From: Streptomyces sp. CB02056
Lineage (GTDB): Bacteria; Actinomycetota; Actinomycetes; Streptomycetales; Streptomycetaceae
Reading direction: 5' to 3'
Length of the DNA: 64,000 nucleotides
Assembly: GCF_001905545.1 (NCBI RefSeq)
Contig: NZ_LIPD01000003.1
Span: forward strand, 283,147 to 347,146
Positions 51,253-59,311 of this stretch are shown in pieces (positions within the stretch are counted from its first letter, which is position 1; each line of letters starts with the position of its first letter). The position numbers and the translations under genes were made by a program. Below the pieces are notes generated by a model. It ran no database searches, was not told where the DNA came from, and was given only the letters and a program-made list of their open reading frames with translations.

Positions 51253-51306
51253 CTCCGGGATGCGGGGCCCTTCCGGGGTGCGGAGCGCTTCCGGGTGCGG
51301 GGCCCC
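51253..51306. repeat. Degenerate 17-18 bp direct repeats (x3)
   Basis: CTCCGGGATGCGGGGCC, CTTCCGGGGTGCGGAGCG and CTTCCGGGTGCGGGGCCC follow one another upstream of the cupin gene; origin by slippage is likely. Confidence 0.5.
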
Positions 51307-51361
51307 CGGGCGTCCGCGACCCTGGGCACACGGAGTGCGCCCGGAGCGAGGAGGAGGCGCG

Positions 51362-51679
51362 ATGCCCGATCTCGAACAGCTCGCCGTGGAGCACGCCGCC
51401 CGGGCGGCCGAGAGCCCGCACGGGCGCAGCGCCCACCTGGTCCTGCACGACGGGATCCTGCGGCAGACCGTGATCGCGCTGACCGCGGGCACCGCGCTGG
51501 ACGAGCACAACCCGCCCACCGCGGGCAGCGTCCAAGTGCTGCGCGGCCGGGTCTCGCTGACCATCGCCGGCCGGCGGCTGGAACTGGCGGCCGGCCGCCT
51601 GGAGCCCGTCCCGCAGGAGCGGCACGGGCTGCTGGCGCACGTCGACTCGGTGGTGCTGCTGACCGCCGTCACCGCGTAG
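51362..51679 (+). CDS. Small cupin-domain protein
   Basis: 105-aa single-domain cupin (RmlC fold). The two half-motifs are recognisable: TALDEHNPPTAGSVQVLRGRV and PVPQERHGLLAHVDSVVL. Metal-ligand His residues are present (DEHN, QERH, LAHV) but the canonical first motif H-X-H is incomplete. GAGGAGG precedes the ATG at 51362. Small cupins of this sort often bind metals or sense small molecules; the function is unknown. Confidence 0.82.
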   Translation: MPDLEQLAVEHAARAAESPHGRSAHLVLHDGILRQTVIALTAGTALDEHNPPTAGSVQVLRGRVSLTIAGRRLELAAGRLEPVPQERHGLLAHVDSVVLLTAVTA

Positions 51680-51707
51680 CGGGCGGCAGAACACCCGCTA
51701 CGGGCGC

Positions 51708-51723
51708 GTGGGGCGCACCCCAC
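51708..51723. terminator. Terminator between cupin and TetR genes
   Basis: GTGGGG-CGCA-CCCCAC hairpin between two convergent stop codons. Confidence 0.55.
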
Positions 51724-51737
51724 GGGCGGGACGTTCC

Positions 51738-52328
51738 CTACGGCCGCACGGGGTTGAACACGCTGTCGCTGACCAGCCGCAGCCCGCGCAGGAAGTCCTG
51801 CCCGCTGGGCGCGAGTTCGGGCGCGGCCAGCCACTGGGCGCAGTAACCGGCCAGCAGGGTCTGGTAGAAGCTCCCGAGGGCGACCTCCTCCTCGGTGTCC
51901 GGCACCTCCGGCAGCCCCCGGAACACCGCGGCGAGGCCGAGCCGGCCCTCCTTCTGCGCCGCCGCGAAGGCCTGCGCCAACTCGGGGGCGTGCCCGGCCT
52001 GGGCGAGCGCCTCGAACTGGGCCGCCCAGAGCCCGCGGTGCTCGACGAAGACGTCCCGCAGCCCGTCCCAGACGGCCGCGAAGCGCACCTCCGGGTCGTC
52101 CGACACCTGGTTGGCGGCGATCACCACCGCGCCCAGCGCCTCCCCCATCTCCCCGATCGCCTCGATCATCGCCGCGTTGAGCAGCGTCTCCTTCGAGCCG
52201 AAGTGGTAGCCGATCGCGGCCAGGCTGACGCCGGAGGCGGTCGCGATGTCACGGGCGGTGGTGCGCCCGTAGCCCTTCTCGTACAGGCAGCGCTTGGCGC
52301 CGGCCATCAGGTCTTCGCGGTTTCCCAT
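51738..52328 (-). CDS. TetR-family transcriptional regulator
   Basis: 196 aa. The HTH is at about 4-50 (LMAGAKRCLYEKGYGRTTARDIATASGVSLAAIGYHFGSKETLL). The C-terminal helical effector domain includes FVEHRGLWAAQFEALAQAG and VALGSFYQTLLAGYCAQWL. It is divergent from a QacA/SmvA-type pump gene with a clear operator between them, so it is the probable drug-responsive repressor of that pump and of itself. Confidence 0.93.
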   Translation of the reverse strand: MGNREDLMAGAKRCLYEKGYGRTTARDIATASGVSLAAIGYHFGSKETLLNAAMIEAIGEMGEALGAVVIAANQVSDDPEVRFAAVWDGLRDVFVEHRGLWAAQFEALAQAGHAPELAQAFAAAQKEGRLGLAAVFRGLPEVPDTEEEVALGSFYQTLLAGYCAQWLAAPELAPSGQDFLRGLRLVSDSVFNPVRP

Positions 52329-52357
52329 GCCCCGATCCTACGGAAGAACTGAACAGA

Positions 52358-52381
52358 TGTCTTGCACATATGTACTAGACA
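52358..52381. promoter_or_regulatory. Operator palindrome between TetR and efflux pump genes
   Basis: A 24-bp dyad whose left half is TGTCTTGCACAT (52358-52369) matches the complement of the right half at 10 of 12 positions, with a perfect ACATATGT core. It lies 30 bp from each start codon, and it is A/T-rich as promoters are. It is followed by AGAC-AAGC-GTCT (52377-52388). Confidence 0.65.
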
Positions 52382-52411
52382 AGCGTCTGACACATCCGTA
52401 CCGTCTTCCCC

Positions 52412-53956
52412 ATGACCGCAACCACCGGCCGAGCAGGCCGTCGCGAATGGATCGGCCTGGCCGTCCTCCTGCTCCCGACCCTCGTCCTCACCATGGACAT
52501 GGGCGTGCTCTTCTTCGCCGTCCCGTACATCTCCACCACGCTGGCGCCGAGCGGCACCCAGCAGCTGTGGATCATGGACATGTACTCGTTCCTGCTGGCC
52601 GGGCTGCTCATCACGATGGGCGCGCTGGGCGACCGGATCGGCCGCCGCCGGCTGCTGATGATCGGCGCCGCCGGCTTCGCGGGCGCCTCGCTGCTGGCCG
52701 CCTGGTCGCACGACGCCGGCCAGCTCATCGCGGCCCGCGCCGTGCTCGGCGCCGCCGGGGCCACCGTGATGCCCTCGACCCTCGCGCTGATCCGCACGAT
52801 GTTCCACGACCCCAGGCAGCGGCAGATCGCGCTCGGCGCCTGGGGCGGCATCCTCACCGCCGGAGCCACCCTCGGCCCGGTCGCCGGCGGCCTGCTGCTG
52901 GAGCACTTCTGGTGGGGCTCGGCCTTCCTGCTCGCCGTCCCGGTCATGGCCCTGGTGCTGCTGACCGCACCCGTCCTGCTCCCCGAGTACCGCTCCACCC
53001 GCCGCACCGGCCGCTTCGACCTGCTCGGCGCCGCGCTGTCGCTGGCCGCGATCCTGCCGCTGGTCTACGGCGTCAAGACGATCGCCGTCGAGGGCTGGAG
53101 CCTCCTGCCCGGGCTCGCCGTCGCCGCCGGACTCCTGCTGGCCGGCGCCTTCGTCCAGCGCCAGCGCACCGCCGCGAACCCGCTGCTCGACCTCGGCCTG
53201 TTCCGGATCCGCACCTTCAGCGGCGCGATCAGCGTCAACAGCATCGCGATGTTCGCGATGATGGGCTTCGCCCTCTTCACCTCCCAGTACCTCCAGCTGG
53301 TCAAGGGCATGAGCCCGCTGACCGCCTCGCTCTGGTCGCTGGTGCCGAGCCTGGGCGTCGGCGCGGCGGTCGGCGTCAGCTCGGCGCTGGCCGGCCGGGT
53401 CCGCCCGGCGGTGCTGATGGGCGGCGGCTTCCTGGTCGGCTCGGCGGGCTTCGCGATGATGACCCAGGTCGGCCCGCACTCCCCGCTGGCACTCGTCCTC
53501 ACCGCGGCCGGCGTGCTGGCCGCCGGGACGGTCGGCACCATGACGATGACCGCCGAGATGGTCGTCTCCGCCGCCCCGGTCGAGCAGGCCGGCGCCGCCT
53601 CCGCCACCTCCGAGACCGCCGTCGAACTCGGCAGCTCCCTCGGCATCGCCCTGCTCGGCGCGGCCGGCGCCGCCGTCTACCACCACCGGCTGGACGGCGC
53701 CCTCCCGGCCGGCGTCGACGGCGAGGCCGCCCGCACCGCCCAGGACACCCTCGGCGGCGCGGCCACCGTCGCCGCCCACCTGCCCGGCCGGCTCGGCGCC
53801 GACCTGCTGGAGACCGCCCGCACCGCCTTCACCGACGGCCTGCACGTCGCCGCCGTGGTCGGCCTGGTCTTCGCCCTGGGCGCCGCGGCCCTGGCCTACC
53901 GCCTGATGCGCCACCTCCCGGCCGCCGCCCCCGCCCCGGAGCCCGTCACCGCCTGA
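52412..53956 (+). CDS. DHA2-family MFS drug efflux transporter (QacA/SmvA-like)
   Basis: 514-aa pump with about 14 transmembrane helices. Motif A-like GALGDRIGRRRLLMIG after helix 2, motif C-like GAWGGILTAGATLGPVAGG in helix 5, and an acidic residue in TLVLTMDMGVLFF (helix 1) fit the QacA/SmvA branch that expels cationic compounds by proton exchange. The adjacent divergent TetR gene is the normal arrangement. A hairpin (53986-54016) ends the gene. Confidence 0.92.
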   Translation: MTATTGRAGRREWIGLAVLLLPTLVLTMDMGVLFFAVPYISTTLAPSGTQQLWIMDMYSFLLAGLLITMGALGDRIGRRRLLMIGAAGFAGASLLAAWSHDAGQLIAARAVLGAAGATVMPSTLALIRTMFHDPRQRQIALGAWGGILTAGATLGPVAGGLLLEHFWWGSAFLLAVPVMALVLLTAPVLLPEYRSTRRTGRFDLLGAALSLAAILPLVYGVKTIAVEGWSLLPGLAVAAGLLLAGAFVQRQRTAANPLLDLGLFRIRTFSGAISVNSIAMFAMMGFALFTSQYLQLVKGMSPLTASLWSLVPSLGVGAAVGVSSALAGRVRPAVLMGGGFLVGSAGFAMMTQVGPHSPLALVLTAAGVLAAGTVGTMTMTAEMVVSAAPVEQAGAASATSETAVELGSSLGIALLGAAGAAVYHHRLDGALPAGVDGEAARTAQDTLGGAATVAAHLPGRLGADLLETARTAFTDGLHVAAVVGLVFALGAAALAYRLMRHLPAAAPAPEPVTA

Positions 53957-53985
53957 CCCGGCCGGCCCGATCCACGCGAGTCATC

Positions 53986-54016
53986 GAGAGCCCCCGCCCA
54001 CCCGGCGGGGGCTCTC
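53986..54016 (+). terminator. Terminator of the QacA-like gene
   Basis: GAGAGCCCCCGCC / GGCGGGGGCTCTC, 13 bp perfect, 5-nt loop, 30 bp after the stop. Confidence 0.85.
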
Positions 54017-54073
54017 CGCCGTTCCGCGCCCCGAACCCCGCCCGAACGCCGCGCGACGCCCGCGCCCGGCCTC

Positions 54074-54111
54074 CACCCGGGGGTGGACCGCAGTGGGTCC
54101 ACCCCCGGGTG
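54074..54111. other. Strong 16-bp hairpin in leader of the ICMT-like gene
   Basis: CACCCGGGGGTGGACC and its complement flank a GCAGTG loop about 70 bp before the ATG at 54180. Since the preceding gene already has its own terminator, this may be a leader structure or attenuator. Confidence 0.5.
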
Positions 54112-54179
54112 CGTGCCCCGGCCGCCCACCGGGGAGGACCGTGGAGGCACACCTCGGACCCGACCGCCGGGAGCCCCTC

Positions 54180-54749
54180 ATGTCCCTGCCCGCCCTCCTC
54201 TCCCTCCTCGGCCTCCTCTGCTGGATCGCCTACGAGCTGCTGCTGCGCCGGCGCGAGGACGCCTCCGCCGGCAGCTGGCACGCCGACCGCGGCGACCGCG
54301 GGTCGACCCGGCTGCTGCTCGGCTGCTACGCCCTCTCCGTCCTGGCCGTGGTGCTGTTCGACCGCGCCGCGGTCGGCGAACTGCCCACCTGGGCCCGCTG
54401 GTTCGGGGTGGCCGCGGTGGCCGCCGGGCTGGCGCTGCGGGCCTGGGGCATGCGCACCCTGGGCCGCTACTACACCCGCACCCTGCGCACCGTGGACACC
54501 CAGCGCGTGGTCCGCACCGGCCCGTACCGGCTGATCCGGCACCCCGGCTACGCCGGCAGCCTGCTGGTCTGGGTCGGCTACGCGGTCGGCACCGGCAGCT
54601 GGGCCGCCGCCCTGGTGGTCGCGGCCCTGCTGCTCGCCGCGTACGGCTGGCGGATCTCCGCCGAGGAGCGCCTGCTGCTGGACGCCCTCGGGAACGAGTA
54701 CGCGGAGTACCGCCGGGTGTCGAAGCGTCTGGTGCCGTTCATCTACTGA
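54180..54749 (+). CDS. Isoprenylcysteine carboxyl methyltransferase-like membrane protein
   Basis: 189 aa. About five transmembrane segments and the ICMT/PEMT-like signature: VRTGPYRLIRHPGYAGSLLVWVG (SAM-binding RHPxY) and EERLLLDALGNEYAEYRR. The bacterial members methylate unknown lipid, thiol or carboxyl substrates; protein prenylation is not implied. The start is the ATG at 54180 with GGGAG upstream; earlier in-frame codons (from 54093) run through the hairpin and are unlikely. Confidence 0.85.
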   Translation: MSLPALLSLLGLLCWIAYELLLRRREDASAGSWHADRGDRGSTRLLLGCYALSVLAVVLFDRAAVGELPTWARWFGVAAVAAGLALRAWGMRTLGRYYTRTLRTVDTQRVVRTGPYRLIRHPGYAGSLLVWVGYAVGTGSWAAALVVAALLLAAYGWRISAEERLLLDALGNEYAEYRRVSKRLVPFIY

Positions 54750-54970
54750 TCGGATACCGATCGGAGCGGAGCGGTCGGCGGGTGTGAGCTTCGGCACCCG
54801 CATTCGGCCAGGTGGACGGCGCGGCGCTCGCGATCCGCTCGAACGGCACCTGGTTTTTGGCCAGCGTTTCCCAGCTGGTGTATCCGTTCTCCGTCATGGC
54901 CAGGCATACTGGCCAACACGGGCGCTGGCGCCCGCCACGACTCTAGACAAGAAGGGACCGGTGGCCAGGG

Positions 54971-55261
54971 ATGCTGCGGAACGGTCTTGAGCCCTGGCAC
55001 ATTCTCGTGGTGCTGGCGGTCGTCATCCTGCTGTTCGGATCGAAGAAGCTGCCCGAGATGGCCCGCGGTCTGGGCAAGTCCATGCGCATCCTGAAGGCCG
55101 AGACGAAGGCCATGCGCGAGGACGACACCCCGGCGGACGCCGCTGCCGCCGGTACCGCGCAGAGCACCGCCGCTCCCCAGCAGAGCGCCGACCGCCCGGC
55201 CGTCACGCCGACCAACGTGACCAAGGCCACCGAGACCAAGCGGCCCGAGACGACCGCCTGA
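54971..55261 (+). CDS. tatA: Twin-arginine translocase subunit TatA/E-like
   Basis: 96 aa. A single N-terminal transmembrane helix (about 8-25, [20 protein letters not shown]) with the FG hinge, then an amphipathic helix ([21 protein letters not shown]) and an acidic, Thr/Ala/Gln-rich tail. This is the TatA/TatE layout, the pore-forming part of the Tat export system. tatC is not near, so this is a stand-alone copy; TatB is excluded by length. A small GGCCAG-GCATA-CTGGCC hairpin lies at 54898-54914 upstream. Confidence 0.9.
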   Translation: MLRNGLEPWHILVVLAVVILLFGSKKLPEMARGLGKSMRILKAETKAMREDDTPADAAAAGTAQSTAAPQQSADRPAVTPTNVTKATETKRPETTA

Positions 55262-55278
55262 TCCTCCTCTTCTCCTCC

Positions 55279-55312
55279 GGAAAGCCCCTGGTGACCCCAC
55301 CAGGGGCTTTCC
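55279..55312 (+). terminator. Terminator of tatA
   Basis: GGAAAGCCCCTGGTG / CACCAGGGGCTTTCC with an ACCC loop: a perfect 15-bp stem. Confidence 0.85.
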
Positions 55313-55468
55313 GCCGTTCCGGGCCGTTCGCGGGGCCGCTCAGCGGCTGGTCGCGGGCCCGCACAGGGGCTGGTCGCGGGGCCGTTCGCGCCACCGCGCC
55401 TCCCGACTGGCCGTCCGATCTGATCCGTTGTCTCCTGGATTGCACCCCCGGAGGAACGGAGTCCCGGC

Positions 55469-56806
55469 ATGCCGACCGACCGGCCCGGCGACGAGCTGGC
55501 CGAGCTGCGGGCCCGGCTGAGCGCCGTCGAGGCCCAGGAGGCACGGCTCGCCCGACAGTTGGCGACCGGCCCGGCACCGCACCCGACGGACCGTCCGCCG
55601 CCCCGGCACCGGGTGCGCTCCTTCTTCGCCGCCCTGCTGATCGTCCTCGCCTGCGTGCTCACCCCGCTCAGCGCCCTCGCCTTCTGGGCGAGGTCCCAGA
55701 TCAGCGACACCGACCGCTACCTCGCGACGATGGCCCCGCTGGCCAGGGACCCCCGGATCAAGACGGCCGTCACCGACCGGGTGACCGCCGAGATCGTGAA
55801 GCAGCTCCCGCTCGACTCGCTGCTCGACGGCCTCGCCCCGGCCGACCGGCCCCAGCTCGGCGCCCTGCTGGGCGGCATCGGCCAGGCCCTGACCGACGGA
55901 CTCAGCGGCCTCGTCCACACCCAGGTCGCCCGGCTCGTGGACAGCGACGCCTTCGTCGCCCTCTGGACGGAGGTCAACCGGAACGCGCACGCCGCCCTGG
56001 AGAAGATGGTGACCGGACAGGGCGGCGGCGCCGTCGAGGTCCGCAACGACACCGTGGTGCTGGACCTCGCCCCGGTGATCGCCCGGGTGAAGTCCGCGCT
56101 GGTCGACCAGGGCGTCCCGCTGGCCTCCCGGATCCCGGAGATCCACACCTCGTACCCGCTGGTGCAGTCCGACGCCATCCCCAAGGTCCGCACCGCCCTG
56201 CGGGTCCTGGACCTGGCCGGCTTCTGGGTCCCGGTGCTGGCCGGCGCCTGCGCGCTCGGCGGGGTGCTGCTCGCGGCCCGGCGGCGCCAGGCGGTGGTGA
56301 CGACGGCCCTCGGCATGGCGGGCGGTGCGCTGCTGCTGGGCATCGGGCTGAGCGTGTTCCGGGCCGTCTACCTGGACCGGCTCCCCGCCGACGTCGACCA
56401 GGCCGTCGCCCAGGCGGTGTACGACAGCCTGGTGCGGTACCTGCGCTCGGCCGTCCGGGTGGTGGTCACCCTCGGGCTGCTGGTCGCGCTCGGCGCCTGG
56501 GTCATCGGCCCCGGGCGCTGGGCACGCGCCGTCCGGGGCGGCTGGCGCGCCGGACTGGGCGCGGTACGGCGGGTGGCCGGACGGTCCGGGCTGCGACTCG
56601 GGCCGGTCGGCCGGTTCGTCCACCACTGGAAGGCCCCGCTGGGCTGGCTGGCGGTGGCGCTCGCGGCGCTGGCCTTCGTCCTGTGGAGCTACCCGACGGT
56701 GCTGGTGACGCTCTGTCTGGCGCTCGGGCTGGTCGCCGTCCTGGCGGTGCTGGAGCTGCTGGACGAGCCGGGGCGGCCCGGGGAAGGAACCCGGGCCCCG
56801 GCCTGA
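55469..56806 (+). CDS. Large membrane protein with extracytoplasmic domain, unknown function
   Basis: 445 aa. A short coiled N-terminus (1-35) precedes a first transmembrane helix (about 52-75). A mainly helical extracytoplasmic region (80-245: DTDRYLATMAPLARDPRIKTAVTDRVTAEI, VHTQVARLVDSDAFVALW) follows, then four to five helices (250-430). The DTDRY.AT..PL..DP.V motif after helix 1 is typical of an actinobacterial family of unknown function, possibly involved in envelope maintenance. GGAGG precedes the ATG at 55469. Confidence 0.82.
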   Translation: MPTDRPGDELAELRARLSAVEAQEARLARQLATGPAPHPTDRPPPRHRVRSFFAALLIVLACVLTPLSALAFWARSQISDTDRYLATMAPLARDPRIKTAVTDRVTAEIVKQLPLDSLLDGLAPADRPQLGALLGGIGQALTDGLSGLVHTQVARLVDSDAFVALWTEVNRNAHAALEKMVTGQGGGAVEVRNDTVVLDLAPVIARVKSALVDQGVPLASRIPEIHTSYPLVQSDAIPKVRTALRVLDLAGFWVPVLAGACALGGVLLAARRRQAVVTTALGMAGGALLLGIGLSVFRAVYLDRLPADVDQAVAQAVYDSLVRYLRSAVRVVVTLGLLVALGAWVIGPGRWARAVRGGWRAGLGAVRRVAGRSGLRLGPVGRFVHHWKAPLGWLAVALAALAFVLWSYPTVLVTLCLALGLVAVLAVLELLDEPGRPGEGTRAPA

Positions 56807-56894
56807 GCGGGCTGGCCCGCCCGGGCACCGAGGTTTGGCCTGAGCGGAGCAGTCCGACGGGCGGCGGAGGGTGCGGTGGCCGAGGCTGAGCGGG

Positions 56895-57419
56895 ATGTCC
56901 GAGAACCCGCTGCCGCCGCCCGCCGACCTGCGGGCCTGGTCCTGGCTGCTCGGCGCGTCCACGCTGCTGATGCTCGGGTACTTCCTGCTGCCGCTGCAGT
57001 TGCTGGGCGAGCGCCGGCCGCTGCTGAGCTGGCTGGTGTTCGCGGGGGCGCTGGTCGGGCTGACCTGGCTGATGCTCGCCAAGATCGTCGGGGTGATGCG
57101 GGGGACGGCCAGGCAGCCGGTGCTCTGGCTGGCCTTCCTGATCTTCCTGGCGCTGACCATCTTCGCCGCCACGTACTACGTCCTGGGCGCCCACAAGGCG
57201 GAGTTCGCCGGACTGGAGACCCGGCTGGACGCGCTCTACTTCACCGTCGTGACGATGGCGACGGTGGGCTACGGCGACATCACCCCGGCCGGGCAGACGG
57301 CACGGCTCGTGGTGGTGCTCCAGATCGGGTACAACTTCGTCTTCCTCGCGGCGGCCGCCGGAACGGCCTCCCGGGCGATCCGCGGCAACGTCGAACGCAG
57401 GATCCGCGAGCGGGGCTGA
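56895..57419 (+). CDS. Two-pore-segment potassium channel-like protein
   Basis: 174 aa. Four hydrophobic segments; the last two flank the pore loop TVVTMATVGYGDITPAG, which carries the intact K+ selectivity filter TVGYGD. There is no C-terminal RCK/TrkA domain, only a short basic tail (RGNVERRIRERG), so gating is probably by membrane state rather than ligand. The start is the ATG at 56895 (GAGG upstream); a GTG at 56871 is an alternative. Confidence 0.9.
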   Translation: MSENPLPPPADLRAWSWLLGASTLLMLGYFLLPLQLLGERRPLLSWLVFAGALVGLTWLMLAKIVGVMRGTARQPVLWLAFLIFLALTIFAATYYVLGAHKAEFAGLETRLDALYFTVVTMATVGYGDITPAGQTARLVVVLQIGYNFVFLAAAAGTASRAIRGNVERRIRERG

Positions 57420-57447
57420 ACCGGCCGGACGTACGGACCGGTTGCCG

Positions 57448-57482
57448 CACAGTGTTGTCCACAGCCTGTGGACAACACTGTG
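57448..57482. promoter_or_regulatory. Inverted pair of perfect DnaA boxes within a 16-bp hairpin
   Basis: TTGTCCACA (57455-57463), GCC, TGTGGACAA (57467-57475). Both are exact matches to the Streptomyces DnaA box. The flanking CACAGTG/CACTGTG extends the dyad to 16 bp. It also lies directly after the channel gene stop and is a good terminator by shape, so either or both roles are possible. Confidence 0.6.
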
Positions 57483-57485
57483 GGC

Positions 57486-57620
57486 TCAGGATCGGCCGGT
57501 GTCGATCATGCGGAAGCGATTGCCCTCGGTGTCGGCCAGGACCACGAAGTCCGGGTCCTCGGGGTAGCGCTTCCAGTCGACGCGCTCGGCGCCGAGGGCG
57601 ACGGTACCGAGCGTCGGCAC
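57486..57620 (-). pseudogene. Remnant of a VOC/glyoxalase-domain gene (C-terminal part only)
   Basis: 44 codons from a GTG at 57620 to a stop at 57486. The reading is clearly the last strand of a glyoxalase/bleomycin-resistance-type (VOC) domain: WKRYPEDPDFVVLADTEGNRFRMID matches the standard closing motif of the family. The preceding 70 or more residues are missing, and the next gene's stop is only 20 bp upstream, so this is a decayed or truncated copy. Confidence 0.7.
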
Positions 57621-57640
57621 ACCGCCATCGTGGCGGCCCG

Positions 57641-59311
57641 TCAGTCGTCCTGGAAGTCGGCAGTGGTGTGGAGGGTGGCGTACAGGGCGGAGAGGCGGGC
57701 GTTCCAGTTGGCGTAGGTGGGGACGTCGACGGCGTGCTTCTTGCCCATGTCCCGGATCACCTTCTGGGCGTCCTTGAGCTCCTGCGCGGCGTCGTCCGGG
57801 TTGCCCTCGTTGAGGCGGGCGGCGGTGGTGTCGAGGATCCTGAGCAGCTCCGCCTGCTTGTCCCGCTCCTTGCCGACCTGGGCCTGGGCGACGGCCTGGC
57901 GGAAGGCCTGGATCTGCAGCGCGGCGGGCTGGTTGCGCGGGACGGCCTGGGTGGGGGCCGGGGGCGCGGACGGGGCCGCCGAGGGGGTGGTGGGGGCCGC
58001 CGAGGTCGCGGTCGGGGAAGCCTTCTGGATGGGCGTCGCGGCCGAACCGGCGGGGGTGGTGGGGGCGGTGGCCGCGGCCGGTTTGGCGGCGGCCGCGTTG
58101 CCGGCCGGCTCGTCGAAGGCGGTCAGGGCCAGCGCCGTGACGCCGGCCAGGCCCGCCACGCCCAACGCCCCGAGCACCAGCGGCTTTCGGCGGCCGCGGG
58201 CGGGCGCGGGCCCGGCGGCGGGGGCGGGCGCCGGGACGCGCATCGGGGCGGGGACCGGGCCGGGAATGGGCGCCATCACCGAGGTGGCGGCCGGGGGTTG
58301 GGGCGGCAGCAGGGTGGTGTGCTGCTGGTCCGGCTGGCCCAGCTGGTTCGGCTGGCTCAGCTGGTTCGGCTGGTACGGCTGGTTCGGCTGGTACGGCTGG
58401 TTCGACGGCGGGGAGAAGGGCACGGGCGGCAGCAGCTGGGTGGCGGCGCCGGCGGTGTTCGCGAGCAGTTCCGCCGTCGGGTCCCCGACCATCAGCCCCG
58501 GTACCGTGCCGAGGAGTTCGGCCCGGGCGGCGGCCGCGTCGGCCGGGCGGTCCGCCGGGTTCTTGGCCAGCAGCCGCAGCACCGCCCCGTCCAGCGCGGG
58601 CGGCAGGCCGGGGCGCCGGACGGAGGGCGGCAGCGGCTGCTCGCTGACGTGCTTGAAGGCGATCGCCACCGGGGTCTCGGCGGTGAACGGGGTCGCGCCG
58701 GTGAGCATCTCGGTGAGCACGCAGCCGACCGCGTACAGGTCGGTCCGGCCGTCCAGCGCCGAGGCGGTGGCCTGCTCGGGCGAGAGGTAGGCGGCCGTGC
58801 CGAGCACGCTCGCGGTCTGGGTCAGGTTGCTGGAGGAACCGGCCCGGGCGATGCCGAAGTCGACGACCTTCACCCCGCCGTCGTCGGTGATCATGATGTT
58901 CCCGGGCTTGATGTCCCGGTGCACCAGCCCGGCCGCGTGCGCGACCGACAGCGCCTCGCAGACCGCCGCCGCGATGCCGACCGCGCGCTCCACCGGCAGG
59001 ACCTGCTGCTCCGCCAGCAGGGCGGCCAGCGAACGGCCGGTGACCAGCTCCATGACGATGAACGGGGTGCCCTGGTCCACGCCCGAGTCGAAGACCATGA
59101 CGATCCTCGGGTGCACCAGCATGGCCGCGTGCTGGGCCTCGCGGCTGAAGCGCTCGGCGAAGCGGGGGTCGTCGGCGAGGCCTCCGTTGAGGACCTTGAC
59201 GGCCACCTGACGGCCCAGCACCCGGTCCACCCCGCGCCAGACGGTCGCCATGCCGCCGACGCCGAGTATCCCGACGAGTTCGTAACGCCCGTTCAGCGCC
59301 CGTCCGATCAC
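57641..59311 (-). CDS. Membrane serine/threonine protein kinase (PknB-like family)
   Basis: 556 aa. The Hanks-type kinase domain (10-275) is complete: Gly loop GVGGMATV, K39, HRDIKPGN (D133, N138) and DFG (D151), and an activation loop with TQTASVLGTAAYLSPEQ. A Pro/Gln-rich linker has a six-residue NQPYQP-type repeat (four copies). A transmembrane helix is at about 385-405, followed by a Thr/Pro/Ala-rich outer linker and a helical C-terminal domain (KERDKQAELLRILDTTAARLNEG). It has no PASTA repeats, so the outer domain senses something else. The start is the GTG at 59311. Confidence 0.92.
   Translation of the reverse strand: MIGRALNGRYELVGILGVGGMATVWRGVDRVLGRQVAVKVLNGGLADDPRFAERFSREAQHAAMLVHPRIVMVFDSGVDQGTPFIVMELVTGRSLAALLAEQQVLPVERAVGIAAAVCEALSVAHAAGLVHRDIKPGNIMITDDGGVKVVDFGIARAGSSSNLTQTASVLGTAAYLSPEQATASALDGRTDLYAVGCVLTEMLTGATPFTAETPVAIAFKHVSEQPLPPSVRRPGLPPALDGAVLRLLAKNPADRPADAAAARAELLGTVPGLMVGDPTAELLANTAGAATQLLPPVPFSPPSNQPYQPNQPYQPNQLSQPNQLGQPDQQHTTLLPPQPPAATSVMAPIPGPVPAPMRVPAPAPAAGPAPARGRRKPLVLGALGVAGLAGVTALALTAFDEPAGNAAAAKPAAATAPTTPAGSAATPIQKASPTATSAAPTTPSAAPSAPPAPTQAVPRNQPAALQIQAFRQAVAQAQVGKERDKQAELLRILDTTAARLNEGNPDDAAQELKDAQKVIRDMGKKHAVDVPTYANWNARLSALYATLHTTADFQDD
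58331..58402 (-). repeat. 18-bp tandem repeat (x4) in the kinase gene
   Basis: Four units coding for NQPYQP, NQPYQP, NQLSQP and NQLGQP, the first two almost identical; likely to vary in number between strains. Confidence 0.8.

Noticed and set aside
57448..57482. Origin of replication
   Set aside because: Only two boxes, with no cluster, no AT-rich unwinding region and no dnaA/dnaN nearby; kept only as an isolated box pair.
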